DNA of 64,000 nt, from the NCBI GenBank assembly GCA_037974665.1, contig CM075778.1, forward strand, positions 29,268,001 to 29,332,000. Reading direction: 5' to 3'. Origin of the DNA: Ehretia macrophylla. Taxonomy: Eukaryota > Streptophyta > Magnoliopsida > Boraginales > Ehretiaceae. The notes beneath the pieces are model-generated. The model saw nothing but the letters and a program-made list of their open reading frames with translations, did no database searches and was not told the DNA's origin. Below, in pieces: positions 42,950 to 54,453 of this stretch. Each line of letters begins with the position of its first letter. Positions within the stretch are counted from its first letter, which is position 1. A program made the position numbers and the translations under genes.

Positions 42950-44641
42950 TACAGACACTCTACGTGATGGCGGATCAATCAATAAACCACCCCTTCTTGA
43001 TGGCACAAACTACTCATACTAGAAGGCACGTATGAGAACTTTCATTAAAGCTATTGATGAAGCTGCTTGGAGAGTTGTGTTAAGTGGATGGGAACACCCT
43101 ACTGCCACAACTACTGAAGACACTGTTAAAAAAAAATATGAATTGCAATGAACCAAAGCTGAAGACTCGGTAGCCACCAACAATTCAAAGGCGTTGAATG
43201 TAATTTTTAATATCATTGATCTGAATCAATTCAAGCTTATTTCAAATTGTGAAATAGCAAAAGAAGCTTGGAAAATCTTGCAAACGGCATATGAAGGTAC
43301 TGTTGTAGTAAAAGTTTCAAAATTGCAAATACTTGCAACAAGGTTTGAAGAATTGCGGATACACAAGCAGGAAACCATTGCTGAATTTAATGCTAAACTT
43401 TGGGACATAGCAAATGAGGCTTTTGCGTTGAGAGAAAAGTACTCAGATTCAAAGTTGGTAAGAAAAATATTGAGGTCACTTCCGGACAGGTTTGCTATTA
43501 AGGTTGCAGCAATAGAAGAAGTAAAGAATATGGATTCCATGAAACTTGATGAGCTAATGGGGTCTTTGCAAACCTTTGAGATGAAATTCAAGCAGAAAAA
43601 AAGGGCATTGCACTGCAAGCAAGAATTCAAAAGCGAGAGGATGAAGATCCTTCTAATAATGATGAATTAATTGAATCTTTGGCCCTTCTAACAAAGAATT
43701 TCAAAAAGGTGTTTAAAAAGTGAAAGAATCAAGCGAAAGGTCCGAAATTCACCAACTTTGGCAAAAACTCACATGCTGCAGCAAATGCTGAAGTTTCTAA
43801 GAGGCAGAACGAAAAAATGGTTGATGGAAAGAAAAATAATAAAGGAATTCAATGTCGGGAATGTAAAAGATTTGGTCACATTCAATCTGAGTGTGCCAAT
43901 ACTTTGAAAAGAAGGAAGAAAGCCATGAATGCTACATGGAGCGATGAAGAATCCAAAAGTAGCAGCAACAGTAATAAAGAGCACACGAGCAACTATGTTG
44001 CGTTCTGTGTTGCAGCAGCACAATCAGATGTTGAGACAGAAGCTGAAACTACTGCAGTAGAATTAGCAACAACATCAGCAGCAAGATTGGTTATGTCAGA
44101 TGACGAAACTGATTCTGAATCGGACAGTGATGAAGAAGAGGACAGATTCATAAAGACCTACAAAACGATGTACCAAAAATGGCTGATCGTATGTAGAGTG
44201 AATCAAGATCAACTAACCAAGATTGCCGAACTTGAACAAGAAAAGACTAAGTTGCAAAAATCTTTGCAAAAGAGTAAGCAAAAAGCAGATATGCTGCAGC
44301 AGGAACTATCACAGATCCAGCGAGGCTTCAAGATGATGAACTCAGGTACGGAAAAACTTGATTATATGTTATCCATTCAAAATTCTTGCAGGGATCATAC
44401 TGGATTAGGCTATGAAAGAGAAGTATCAACAAGTCAAACAATGTTTGTCAAAGAAGTTGGAAAATCAAAGGTGGAACAATCTGTTGCAACAAAACTTGGC
44501 GCAGAAGCAGGAACTTCACAAGTAAGTAAGTTCATTCCGATTTGTCATTATTGTTTCACTTCTGGTCATATCAGATCTTATTGCTTCAAGCTTATGAAAG
44601 CATTGAAAAGAAGAAATAAAACTTATCAGCACATGTCATAG
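42950..44641 (+). pseudogene. S2 gag with two distant zinc knuckles, broken
   Basis: The N-terminus TDTLRDGGSINKPPLLDGTN starts at an ACA (42950) where S1 and S3 have ATG, so the start codon is lost. A TAG replaces the Trp codon of SYWKAR near 43019. Frame changes occur near 43130 and 43640, with a TGA near 43722. The capsid-like part (KVSKLQILATRFEEL, KILRSLPDRFAIKV) is open at 43194-43670. CRECKRFGHIQSEC near 43850 is the first CCHC. An acidic stretch (DDETDSESDSDEEED) and a coiled coil (about 44160-44330) follow. CHYCFTSGHIRSYC near 44540 is the second CCHC. Sirevirus gag proteins are known for long coiled-coil C-terminal parts. Confidence 0.87.
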
Positions 44642-46440
44642 CAAAAGGTAAAACAGATGTGGGTAAAAAAGTCACCTATAACTTGTCTTGTCTCTTATAC
44701 TGCCTTGAAAGCATGGCCTACTAACTCTTGGTACTTTGACAGTGGTTATTCTAGGCACATGATAGGTGAACGAGAAATTCTCAAAAATTACAAGTCATGC
44801 AATGGAGGAGAAGTAACCTTTGGCGATGGTGAAACAGGCAGTGTTCTTGAAAAATGAACTCTTGTTCTCAAAGGTTTTCCAAGATTGAAGAAAGTTTTAC
44901 ATGTTGAAGGACTCAAAGCAAACCTCATTAGTATTAGTCAACTGTGTGATCAAGGATTGCTAGTAAACTTTACCAAGGATGGTTGTGAAGTAACTGATAA
45001 CTCTAACAAATGTGTTCTTGCAGGAAGTAGGTCAATGGACAATTGCTATATGCTTTCTGTTCCTCATGAACAAAATTTTGTTTGTCAAAGTAACATAGTT
45101 GATAGTACAAAGCTGTGGCACCTCAAGTTAGGACATCTAAATTTCAAAACTCTAAGCAAAATTGTGAACACAGGTATTGTTCGAGGAGTTCCTAAATTGA
45201 AAAGATTGAGGCATGAGGTTTGTAGTCCATGTCAACTTGGAAAACAAGTAAAAACCACTCATAAAAGGCTACAACAGATTGCTACAAAAAGGACTTTGGA
45301 ACTCTTGCATATAGATCTCATGGGTCTTATGCAAACTGAAAGCCTTGGTGGAAAAAGGTATTTGTTTGTTTGTGTTGATGACTTTTCTAGATATTCATGG
45401 GTTGAATTTTTAAGATCGAAATTTGATACAATTGATGCATTCAAAAGATTGTGCTTGAAAATTTAAAATGAAAAAGATGGTCACATAGGAAAAATTGTTA
45501 GAAAAAGAAGTAATCATGATAAGGAGTTTGAAAATCATACCTTCTCTGATTTTTGTGATAAGCTTGAAATTGCTCATGAATTTTCTGTACCAAAAACACC
45601 ACAACAAAATGGTGTTGTAGAAACAAGAAATAGGCTTTTGCATGAAATGGCTCGTGTAATGCTAAATGCAAATAACATTCCTCATAAATTTTGGGCTGAA
45701 GTTGTTAACACTGCTTGCTACATAGTAAATCGGGTGTATCTTCGTCTAGGTACACTTAAAACCCCGTATGAAATCTGGAAAGGTAAGAAACCTTCACTTA
45801 ATCATTTTCATGTGTTTAGGAGTGTTTGCTACATCCTAAAGAATAGAGAGCTAAGAGGTAACTTTGATGCAAAATCTGACAAAAGTATATTTCTGGGTTA
45901 CTCTACAAATAGCCGAGCTTATAGAGTGTTCAATTTATATACACTAACTATGATGGAGTCAGCTAATATTGTTGTGAATGACAATGTAGGTGCACTAAAA
46001 ACTGGTGAATCAAATGTTGCAGCAGGCAATTTTGCTCCAGAAAATGTTGCAACTAGTTCTGAGAATGCTATAGGACGAGCAGAAGATAAAGTAACTTCAG
46101 ACATTGTCGCAGCAGAAACTGAAACTATCGTAACAGAAGCTAGAATGCGTAGAACAAAAACTGAAACTGCTACAACAGAGACTAAAACTGACATAGCAGA
46201 TGTTGAACATGGTACAACAGGTACTGAAACAGAAGGACTTGAGCAAAGATTTTCAGAACTTCAGATAGCTAAACTTTCAAGTAGAGTTCAAAAGAATCAC
46301 TCAAGAAATGATATCATAAGTTCCTTGCATGATGGTGTTCGAACTCGAAACAAGCAAAAGGTAAATTACAGGGAGATGGTCAGGTATGTATGCTTTAATT
46401 CCCCCATTGAACCAAAAAAATGTAAAAGAGTCATTAAATG
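44642..46440 (+). pseudogene. S2 protease and integrase, catalytic Asp changed
   Basis: Protease: NSWYFDSGYSRHMIGE near 44727 keeps DSG. A TGA near 44855 follows. GAG-pre-integrase: LWHLKLGHLNFKTLSKIV near 45115. Integrase zinc region: CSPCQLGKQVKTTHKRL. Core: LLHIDLMGLM with YLFVCVDDFSRYSWVEF, then a TAA at 45463. The second catalytic block reads SNHDKEF where copia integrases have SDHGKEF, so the Asp is Asn. The Glu block QQNGVVETRNR is intact. The C-terminal FLGYSTNSRAYRVFN lies near 45890, followed by a Thr/Glu-rich tail with repeated TETxT units (46110-46240). Integration competence is lost. Confidence 0.88.
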
Positions 46441-47930
46441 ATGAAAATTGGATCAATGCTATGCAAGACGAGTTGAACCAATTTGTTAGGAATGATGTGT
46501 TGGTCTTAGTTCCTAGGCCAAAAGATACAAATATAATTGGGACAAAATGGATTTTTAGAAACAAGACTGATGAATGTGGCAACATAATCCGAAACAAGGT
46601 TAGGTTAGTTGCTTAAGGATACACTCAAGTTGAGGGCATTGATTTTGAGGAAACATTTGCTCCAGTCGCTAGGCTAGAATTAATCAGACTTTTGTTGTCT
46701 ATTGCCTGTGTGTTAAAAATTAAGTTATACCAAATGGATGTTAAAAGTGCTTTCTTAAATGGTATACTTAATGGAGAAGCTTATGTTGAACAACCTAAAG
46801 GGTTTGAAGATCCTCATCATTCTGATCATATTTTTAAATTAAAAAAGGACTTGTATGGATCGAAACAAGCTCCAAGAGCTTGGTATGAGAGGTTAACTAG
46901 ATTTTTTCTTGAAAAATGCTATAAAAGAGGAAGTGTTGATAAGACTTTGTTCATTAAATTTACACCTGAAATTCTGATTGCTCACATTTATGTTGATGAC
47001 ATAGTCATTGGTGCAACAATTACAAGCAATGTTGATGAGTTTGTTGATCAAATGCAGCATGAATTTGAAATGAGTATGGTTGGAGAACTGACATACTTTC
47101 TAGGTTTGCAGGTGAAGTAGTGCAAGAATGATATTTTCATCTCTCAGGATAAATATGCCAAAAATCTTGTGAAAATGTTTGGTTTAGAAGATTCAAAGCA
47201 CATGAGGAATCCAATGGGGTCAACCACAAAGTTGATGAAAAATGGGAATGAGAAATGTGTTGATGCAAGTTTGTACAGAAGCATGATAGGGAGCTTGCTT
47301 TATTTAACTACGAGTCGACCTGATATTTGTTTTAGTGTAGGAGTGTGTGCTAGGTTTCAAGCTGATCCAAAAGAGTCACTTTTAAAAGCTATAAAGAGAA
47401 TCATTAAATATATGAGTGGGACTATAAGTTTTGGTATTTGGTACACTAATGACACTAACACAAATCTCGCAGGTTTTAGTGATGCAAATTGGGCTGGCAA
47501 TATGGATGACAGGAAGAGCACTACTGGAGGTTGCTTCTATGTAGGTAACAATCTTGTTTCATGGTACACCAAGAAGTAAAACTCAATTTCCTTGAGCACT
47601 ATTGAAGCAGAATACATAGCATCAGGTAGTTGTTGTGCTCAACTTCTTTGGATGGGTCAAATAATAGATGATTATGACATTGATCAAAATAGGTTTACTG
47701 TATTTTGTGATAACATGAGTGCTATAAATATCTCAAAGAATCATGTTCAGCACTCATGAACAAAACACATTGACATAAGGCATCACTTCATAAGAGAACT
47801 GGTGGAACAAAATAAGGTTGTGCTAGAATATGTTGCAATAGAAAATCAACTAGCAGATATCTTCACTAAGGCACTAGATTCTGTAAGGTTTGAGACCTTG
47901 AGAAAAGCCTTAGGCATTTATTCTTTATAA
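46386..47930 (+). pseudogene. S2 reverse transcriptase and RNase H, with stops
   Basis: It overlaps the end of the integrase frame in another frame. RT opens with ENWINAMQDELNQF, then VLVPRPKDTNIIGTKWIFRNK. A TAA interrupts at 46615, then GIDFEETFAPVARLE and YQMDVKSAFLNG follow. The catalytic IYVDDIVIG near 46987 is intact. Stops occur at 47118 and 47577. RNase H: GFSDANWAGNMDDRKSTTG, SLSTIEAEYIASGSC, FCDNMSAINISKN, then TGA near 47757. The end QLADIFTKALDSVKFETLRK terminates near 47930. All active-site residues inspected are present; the stops are the main lesions. Confidence 0.9.
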
Positions 47931-49052
47931 GTTTTATTGGTTTGTGTGTATGTACATTGGTTCATCACTAGAGCATTGAAAAAATATATGTATAAATCAG
48001 CTAGTAATTTCATTTGTAGAACCATATTATCAATGCACATCATGGACTTGTCATTATGATGAATCCTAGATTGAAGTCTCAACAGGAAAAAATTGTGAGC
48101 TTACTTGACGACTGGGGATCTAACAAAGAGAAGTCTCTTTGAGATTCATTTCTGAATTCTATTCACCTTGTCAAAAGAAAAAAAATCATATTCGGGGTTT
48201 TGCAGCAAAAGTTGGAATGGAAAGGGCTACCTAAGACCACAAAGAATGACTCTAGAGTGAAAGCCACTATACAAACAACATCCTGCAGGGGTGATTAGAG
48301 GACCAGGTATGTTGGAACAAGTATTGCTTCTAATCTAACCTGGTATGATAGATTTTGAGAACCGTCTAGATTGGCTTGTACATGAAATACACACACACAT
48401 GGTTCATCTTTGAAATTCTTGATTGATTTATGCATATGATTAGTAGAATTACGAGTGATGATGCTGAGTTCATACTCAGGAAAGTATGTGTGTTTAAAAT
48501 CTGAATTTTTCAAAAGTCAAAAGAATCTTGAGGATTGAGTGTCAAAGTTTGGAATTTGCTTAGTTGACATATGTTGCAGCATAATCTCACATGCCAAGTT
48601 TTTGCAACTAAGTCTGGTCATAACTTGCTGTAGCACAAATTTTGCTTGTTTGTCAGTCATTTTTTTTTGTTGCATCAAAATCAGAGAACTAACAGATTTG
48701 TTGCAGCAAAGTTTTTCTTTTTGATGAACGATGCTGCAGCATGAGCTGAGCAGTTACCATTTGTTTGCTGATGTGTCAAAACTGAAATTTTAAGCAAAAA
48801 ATTAATGGCACATTCAAAGAACATCTTTAAAAAGAAAGAGAGAGAAATAACTCCTAAAAACTGTTTAGCTTCCTTCTTACTTGAAAATTTGTGCTTTAAT
48901 TTATTTCCTTTCTTGTTAACTAATCAAATGCCTTGATTTTTGTTTACCATTTTTATCTCACATCTTTAACTTCTCTTCTTTTGTTTGTCATTTGTTCACA
49001 GCACAACACAAGCATTCTATTTTGTTTCTCACATATCACAGGTGCTACAACA
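47931..49052 (+). other. S2 spacer between pol and the accessory ORF
   Basis: About 1.1 kb without open frames. A stretch with CTCTAGAGTGAAAGCCACTA (48250-48269) is conserved in S3 near 57030. An ACACACACATGGTTCA phrase near 48391 recurs in S3 near 57182. Conservation of this spacer between two elements suggests a noncoding role or a recent common ancestor. Confidence 0.6.
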
Positions 49053-50888
49053 ATGGAACGAACATGCACCAGAGCACGACAATGGCCACAACCTCCTCGC
49101 AACGCACCTGAGGGTGATCCTAACAAACCCATTACATGCGAGGACACATCATCAAGTGCTGCTGAGCCTGCCAATCGTGACAATCTACCACAACTACTGG
49201 CTGTTAACATTACTCCTGCCATGGATCACAAAGGAAAAGCCCAAGTCTTTGATTCCTCAGCCTTTGAGATAGACTCGAGCTTCGACTCTCATGGAGACTG
49301 AATTGCCACTCATTAGCATGATTTATCGCACCAAGAAAGCCACTGCTGAATCCAGTGTTGTAGCACCATCTATTGGTAAGGAGAAGACCATGCCCGATGT
49401 TGTAGCAGTAGAAACTTCACATGCAGCTGCCATGGATGATGCGAACATGGTTGCCGCTGATTCAGATGACGGTGATACACTACTAACAAACCACCCACTA
49501 GTTGTTCGATGAAATGCATCCTCCATAGATTCATCTGATTCTCATGCTATGCCTAGTCTTTTTGCAACTGACCATGTTGCAAATGATGCTGCTACTAAAT
49601 CTCCAACCAATGTTACAGCAATAAATGACTCAGGGACCCCACCGAATGCTGGCCTTACTACTGCAGCTGAAACTGAAGCAGAACATACCCCTAGACAAGC
49701 TTCATCGGGTGTTAAAGTTACTGCAGTAGGTAGTGAGTCAAACTCACTCAAACGCTGCAGAACCAAACGTGCAGCACAAAAGAGGAAGTCTATAGCCTAT
49801 TCTTCAACAAGTCGCAGCAAAATGCAGCGCACCATGCGGCTTGGGTATGTGATCAATCTTGCTCATTCCAAAAAGTTTTACTTTTCTGCCTCTATCACAC
49901 AATGGGACTCAGTTAATAAAAGACCCTTTGTGGATGAAATAACTATACATACTGAATCATATAAGGGCACAAGCATAATTGAACTATTAGAATAGAGAAT
50001 GTTGCTAGGCACAATTAAGATTGTCACATCCTATGTTGCAGCAATTGTTCATGAGTTTTATGCAAATTTGACTACGGCCACAGGAAACCTGTCTTCCCCA
50101 TATTATCATCAGATTTATGTTAGGGGTAATGTGTTCATGTTTTCTCCTATGGTGATAAATGAGTTTGTGGGGTTTGATAAGCCAGAAGAGGATGTTGCAG
50201 AGGTTAGCCTTACTCTTGATCATGTTGCAACCGAATTGCTAGGGTACATTGCAACATGGCCCCAGGGCAATAGGCTAGATGCTACCACACTTACCACAAC
50301 ATATGCTGCCTTGCATAGGATTGCTTTAGCCAATTGGTTTCCAGGGAAACATGCAAACACCGTGAATGCTGAGATGGCTACAATGTTATTTCAAGTTGGC
50401 ACCAGCATGAATTTAAACATTGGGCAAATACTTTTTAATAGGATTATGGAAGAAGTTGAAAAGAATGCTCATACATTATATCTTCCATTTCCTTCTGTGA
50501 TTTATGGTGTTTTGAGCTTGCAGCACAATGTCAAGAAATCAGATAAGGTAGTAGCCAAGCTTCCTCTTCCTTCACGTTTTTCTAAGAAATATTTGTAGGG
50601 CAAACATCAAGTAGGTACTCAGGGGGAGCGTACTCCAGTTCCCAGTTCTGTTGCAATAGGAGCTGATGCTCAGGCCAGCATGGTATTATAGCACTTGGTG
50701 GCCTAGGCTCTGTCCCCATCTCAAGTGCTGATATGGGGACTATGTTACAACAGATCCAAGCTGAGCTACAACATATTAGGACTGCTCAAGACGCTCTTCA
50801 AGCAAATCAAGCTCGGATTCTTCAAGGGCAACAACAGATTCTTGCCACACTTGCAACTCTTCACCCTCCAGCACCACTAGATGCTTAA
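49053..50888 (+). pseudogene. S2 accessory (env-position) ORF: 'putative plant transposon protein'-like domain plus C-terminal coiled coil
   Basis: It begins at ATG 49053 (MERTCTRARQWPQPPRNA) in a low-complexity Ala/Thr/Asp-rich region. A frame change near 49290 and stops at 49510 and 49993 interrupt it. From 49999 an open 200-codon segment carries YHQIYVRGNVFMFSPMVINE and later TTYAALHRIALANWFPGKHA and EMATMLFQVGTSMNLNIGQI. This is the pattern of the plant-transposon domain (PF20167-type) found in accessory ORFs of plant LTR elements. After stops at 50598 and near 50690 and a frame change, the C-terminus 50700-50888 is a Gln-rich coiled coil (MLQQIQAELQHIRTAQDAL). No membrane segment is evident in the conserved part. 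A possible hydrophobic leader at 48933-49050 is not in a convincing coding context. Confidence 0.75.
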
Positions 50889-51160
50889 TCCCTTGCCTTT
50901 GTTTGTCAAAAAGGGGAAGATCAATGGGATGTCTACTAAATGTTATTAAGCTCTACTTCTTATTATCTTGTTATTATCGTGTGTTTTTTTCTCTTGCTCT
51001 GATACAGTTTTATTTTGGTTGTTTTAATCTATACTCTGATACTCTGATTCATTTTGTGTTAAGTTTTCCTTGGCTCTGTCTTATGTGATTGTTACACTGA
51101 TGATGATTGTCTTATCTTAAGCGTGTTGTTACTCTGATATTCAATTTTGCCAAAACAAAG

Positions 51161-51174
51161 CCAAAGGGGGAGCT
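51161..51174 (+). promoter_or_regulatory. S2 polypurine tract
   Basis: CCAAAGGGGGAGCT immediately before the 3' LTR. Confidence 0.85.
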
Positions 51175-52061
51175 TGTTACGCCCCTTGCTGCACCCCTTA
51201 CTGCAACAAGAACTGTGATATTAATTGGCTTGTGTTTTGCCAAAGTTATGTTTTGTCTAAATGTAATTATGGTATATGCATATTTGTTTGAAAATATTTG
51301 ATTGACAGGTTTACTATATTTATAAGAGAGTCAAAAAGGCAAATTGACGTTTCTTTATTTACTTGAAGATTTGAAGTATCCTTCTTCAAAAGGAAGGTTG
51401 CCTTATTCAAGAATTGCTTGGAGACAAAGACATTCCATAAAACTCAAGGCTCAAGCACGGATTACCTTGTGGAGGTTTAGGCAACTAATTCAGTATATAT
51501 ATAGAGCCTCACACGACTGGATGTAGGTGCGAAAGAGAGCTGAAAAAGCAGATTTCGTTGAGTCATTAGAACTATCAGGTTTTGCTGTAGCAGATTGATG
51601 TTGTGTTGTAACAAAAGTCTATAACGCAGAAATCTGATAGAGCATGTGTTGCTGCAGCAGATCATGAAATAGACAGTTTATTATGCATCCGCTATGCATA
51701 TTGTTTTAATATTTGATAGGAAGGGTTTTTAGGGTGTTTTTTGTTTTGTTCATTCTTCGGGAGAAGAATGTGTAGTTCTCAGGAGAGAACGTTACAAGTC
51801 GAGGGGAGCTCGCCAAACGGAGGTTCGTTAAGGACGTTCTTCATCGAGGCGTCAAAGGTCAAGAGGGAGTCTTTACTTGTGTAAGTTCGTTGATGTTGTA
51901 ACTTGGTTTTTATTAATGAACAGGTTTGTTGGACCAGGAGAGGTCCCGTGGACGTAGACCGCAAGGTTGAACCACATTAAATCACGGTGTCCGTACATTC
52001 TGCATGCGTTTATTTATTTTTTTTACTATTGTTACAACAAGATAATAACCAGAAACTATCA
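51175..52061 (+). repeat. S2 3' LTR
   Basis: 887 bp, same length and ends as the 5' LTR, followed by GAAGC at 52062-52066. Confidence 0.95.
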
Positions 52062-52066
52062 GAAGC

Positions 52067-52985
52067 TATAGCGTGTCAATAATGCCAAAGGAAGATGATA
52101 AACAATATTAATTGTTCAAACAATGACTCTATTAAACTATCATTTCATCTAAAAAGTTAAACCTTTAGAGAGGAGTTCATTATATTTATTTATTATTTTT
52201 AACATTTCATTGTATATGCATTTGCGATTCATTTTGAAGCCTTACATGTGAACAATGTCACGCCCCTAAAATCTGCCTTGGTGAACTTGAAGAGACCGTT
52301 GTGCACCTAAAAATATCAACTTCCTAAGCTCTCAAGGCTAAAAAACTATCAAAAAAAACATAAAAAAAAAGAAGTAAAAATTAAATAAACTAAAGTATTC
52401 TTAAAATAAATCCAATAGATAAAGGCACCCAACGCCAAAACCAAGATTCAAAGCCTTTTAAACCTTTAGATCTTGATAAACTCATCTCCCAACTTTCTCA
52501 CTGGTCTTAAAAATTTATGAGGATGTCTAAACCATTTTCTTCTTAAATTTTTGAGCTTTTAAATTCTGAGCTTTTACATCATTAGCATTAGACCTCTATT
52601 TAAATAGAAGTCATTATAGATGATTTAATATTTTTGAATGGGTGATAAGTGAGACTTCAATTTAAGACCATTTGCTAGTTTGAGCTCTAATACTATATTA
52701 TTGTACCACCTCATTTGAAAGATTAAGAACAGTGGAGTTTATTCTATTTATTTATTATTTCTAACAAATAAGCCAAGATAGTAAGAATTGGAAATAGGTG
52801 TGTAAGAAGAAAATTGGATCTTTAGCTCATGTCTTATAACATCATAAAATAATTAAATATAAAACATAGCTCAATGAGGTTGAATCACTTTGGAGATATA
52901 CAAAATAATATGTAAACTTAATATAGATAACTTTTATGATGTATATCTTGAATTGGTTCACACCCTATGACTAAATTGATCTTTT
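52067..52985. repeat. Tandem duplication, copy B, right part
   Basis: Collinear with 38173-39213 of copy A, from TATAGCGTGTCAATAATGCC to the ACACCCTATGACTAA end. The segment at about 52557-52599 matches 38640-38681 of copy A only as the reverse complement. Copy A also has about 120 bp extra there. Confidence 0.9.
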
Positions 52986-53552
52986 CTCCTTACTCTATAT
53001 ACTTTTATGTTTGCCAATTAATGGGAATAACAAACATTAGAATGGGTGAGTGGAAAGAGGGACCTAGAGTCCTTTATATAGTGATCTTTCAAATAATTCC
53101 ACCCATCATAGATTTAATTAGAAATGACCTTTCATGAACTCACTAACCCCACTAAGTATTTTACAATGTAGGATTATAATGACCTACTAACCCTACTAAG
53201 TATACCTTAATATAGGGTCATAATTCAGGTGGTTACATGAACATATCAAGAACATGGGTTCAATATAAGACTAGATACATGGACTCTTTATATTCATTTT
53301 GTCCTTTCATGAATCCACTAAATATTTTATTATGTAGGAGATTACATATTGATTCATGACTTTGGTCATTGAACCATCAAAATTTATTTCGTATTTTATG
53401 TAGTCATGAAGGCCACATTAAGCAAAAATTTCTTACATTCTTCCACTTGGCCGAATGATCACATAACACCTCTGATACCCATAATTGGATTTATTTAGTG
53501 GCCACTTCAATAACAATATAATATTTATCTAAACAAATACCTAATATGAATC
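52986..53552. other. Part of an unidentified repeat hosting S3
   Basis: AT-rich noncoding sequence. A 55-bp segment at 53144-53198 recurs with one mismatch at 61080-61134 in direct orientation, 7.9 kb away. A related phrase (TATTTTATTATGTAGGAG) occurs near 53322. These could be remnants of terminal repeats of an element into which S3 inserted, but no coding region supports this. Confidence 0.45.
53144..53198. repeat. 55-bp direct repeat, left copy (right copy 61080-61134)
   Basis: TAACCCCACTAAGTATTTTA and the following 35 bp match 61080-61134 except for one base (GACC versus GAAC). Flanking sequences differ. Confidence 0.85.
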
Positions 53553-53557
53553 ATGGG
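53553..53557. repeat. Target-site duplication ATGGG of S3, left copy
   Basis: ATGGG is repeated exactly at 59293-59297. Confidence 0.92.
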
Positions 53558-54451
53558 TGTTAGGATCTGATTTTAATTATTTTTTATTGGCTATGTTTTA
53601 GCAAAAATATTGTGTGGATATTTTGTGTAGTTGTTTGACTATTGCAGGTAATCGATTATGAAGACTCCACGTTCAAATGAAGTTAAGATTATAAGGAGTC
53701 TGAATGAAAGAAGACTTCATGCCTTGAAGTGTCTAAGTTCAAGTAGAGTTTTTGCTATGAAGAATTCCTACATCTTTGGGGATAAGGTGATAAGGTGATA
53801 AAGTTCATGTTATCAAGAAATCTTGTGCAAAAGAGATAACCTTGAATACACTCCTACCTGTACTCAACGTCTATAGCAAATCCTTTATATAGGTGTATTA
53901 ATTCTCAATTGAGGTATAGCGAGCAGTGAGTTGAAAAGTAGCAGCAAAATCGTGAGTTAGGTGTAGGCTGTCTGTGTCAAGTCGTGTTGCAACATGTTGT
54001 GTAATAGAGTGTACTGAATGTTCTATTTAGTGTTACAACACAATCTGTTTTTTGTCATATGTATTGACCAATCCATCTAGAGTTTTAAGACTCTTTTTAT
54101 TATGTTTTAGTATACATTCTTTGGGAGAAGAAGGTGTGTTCTTGGGAGAGAACTTTTGTAAGTCGATGGGAGCTCGACAAACTAGAGAATCTACTAAGGG
54201 AGTCTTACACCTAGGCAACAAGGGTTAAGATGGAGTCTTCAATTGCGTAAGTTTCCATTGGTGTTTGTAATTTCTTGAAACTTAGTGGATTGGTTTGTTG
54301 GTCAGGGAATGGCCGCGTGGACGTAGACCTAGTTGGTTAACCACGTTAAAATGGCTGTGTTCTTACTTTTGTTGCAACAAATTTACTTTCTTGTAAATTT
54401 ACTTAATTGATTTGTTTAATTATCAAATTGATTAAGAGTCAGAAATTGACA
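53558..54451 (+). repeat. S3 5' LTR
   Basis: 894 bp, TGTTAGGATCTG to AATTGACA. TATATA at 53886-53891 is a likely TATA box. GTGGACGTAGACC...CCACGTTAAAAT lies at 54317-54352. It is 20 bp longer than the 3' LTR because of small indels. Confidence 0.93.
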
Positions 54452-54453
54452 AG

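Larger units (their letters stand above)
41989..52061 (+). mobile_element. S2: Sirevirus-like Ty1/copia element, structurally complete, 10.07 kb
   Basis: 887-bp LTRs at 41989-42875 and 51175-52061, primer site, polypurine tract and perfect GAAGC duplications define the element. Inside are gag with two CCHC boxes, protease, integrase, RT, RNase H, then a 1.1-kb spacer and an additional ORF region (49053-50888). That layout is the Sirevirus pattern. About ten stops, several frameshifts, loss of the gag ATG and an integrase active-site change make it inactive. By eye the LTRs differ at several dozen sites, so the insertion is clearly older than C2. It sits in duplication copy B. Confidence 0.95.

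Noticed and set aside
48933-49052. Hydrophobic N-terminal leader upstream of the S2 accessory ORF, suggesting an envelope signal peptide
   Set aside because: The AT-rich leader is not linked to a conserved product and the more plausible start is at 49053. No transmembrane anchor is visible in the conserved block, so a viral envelope call is not supported.
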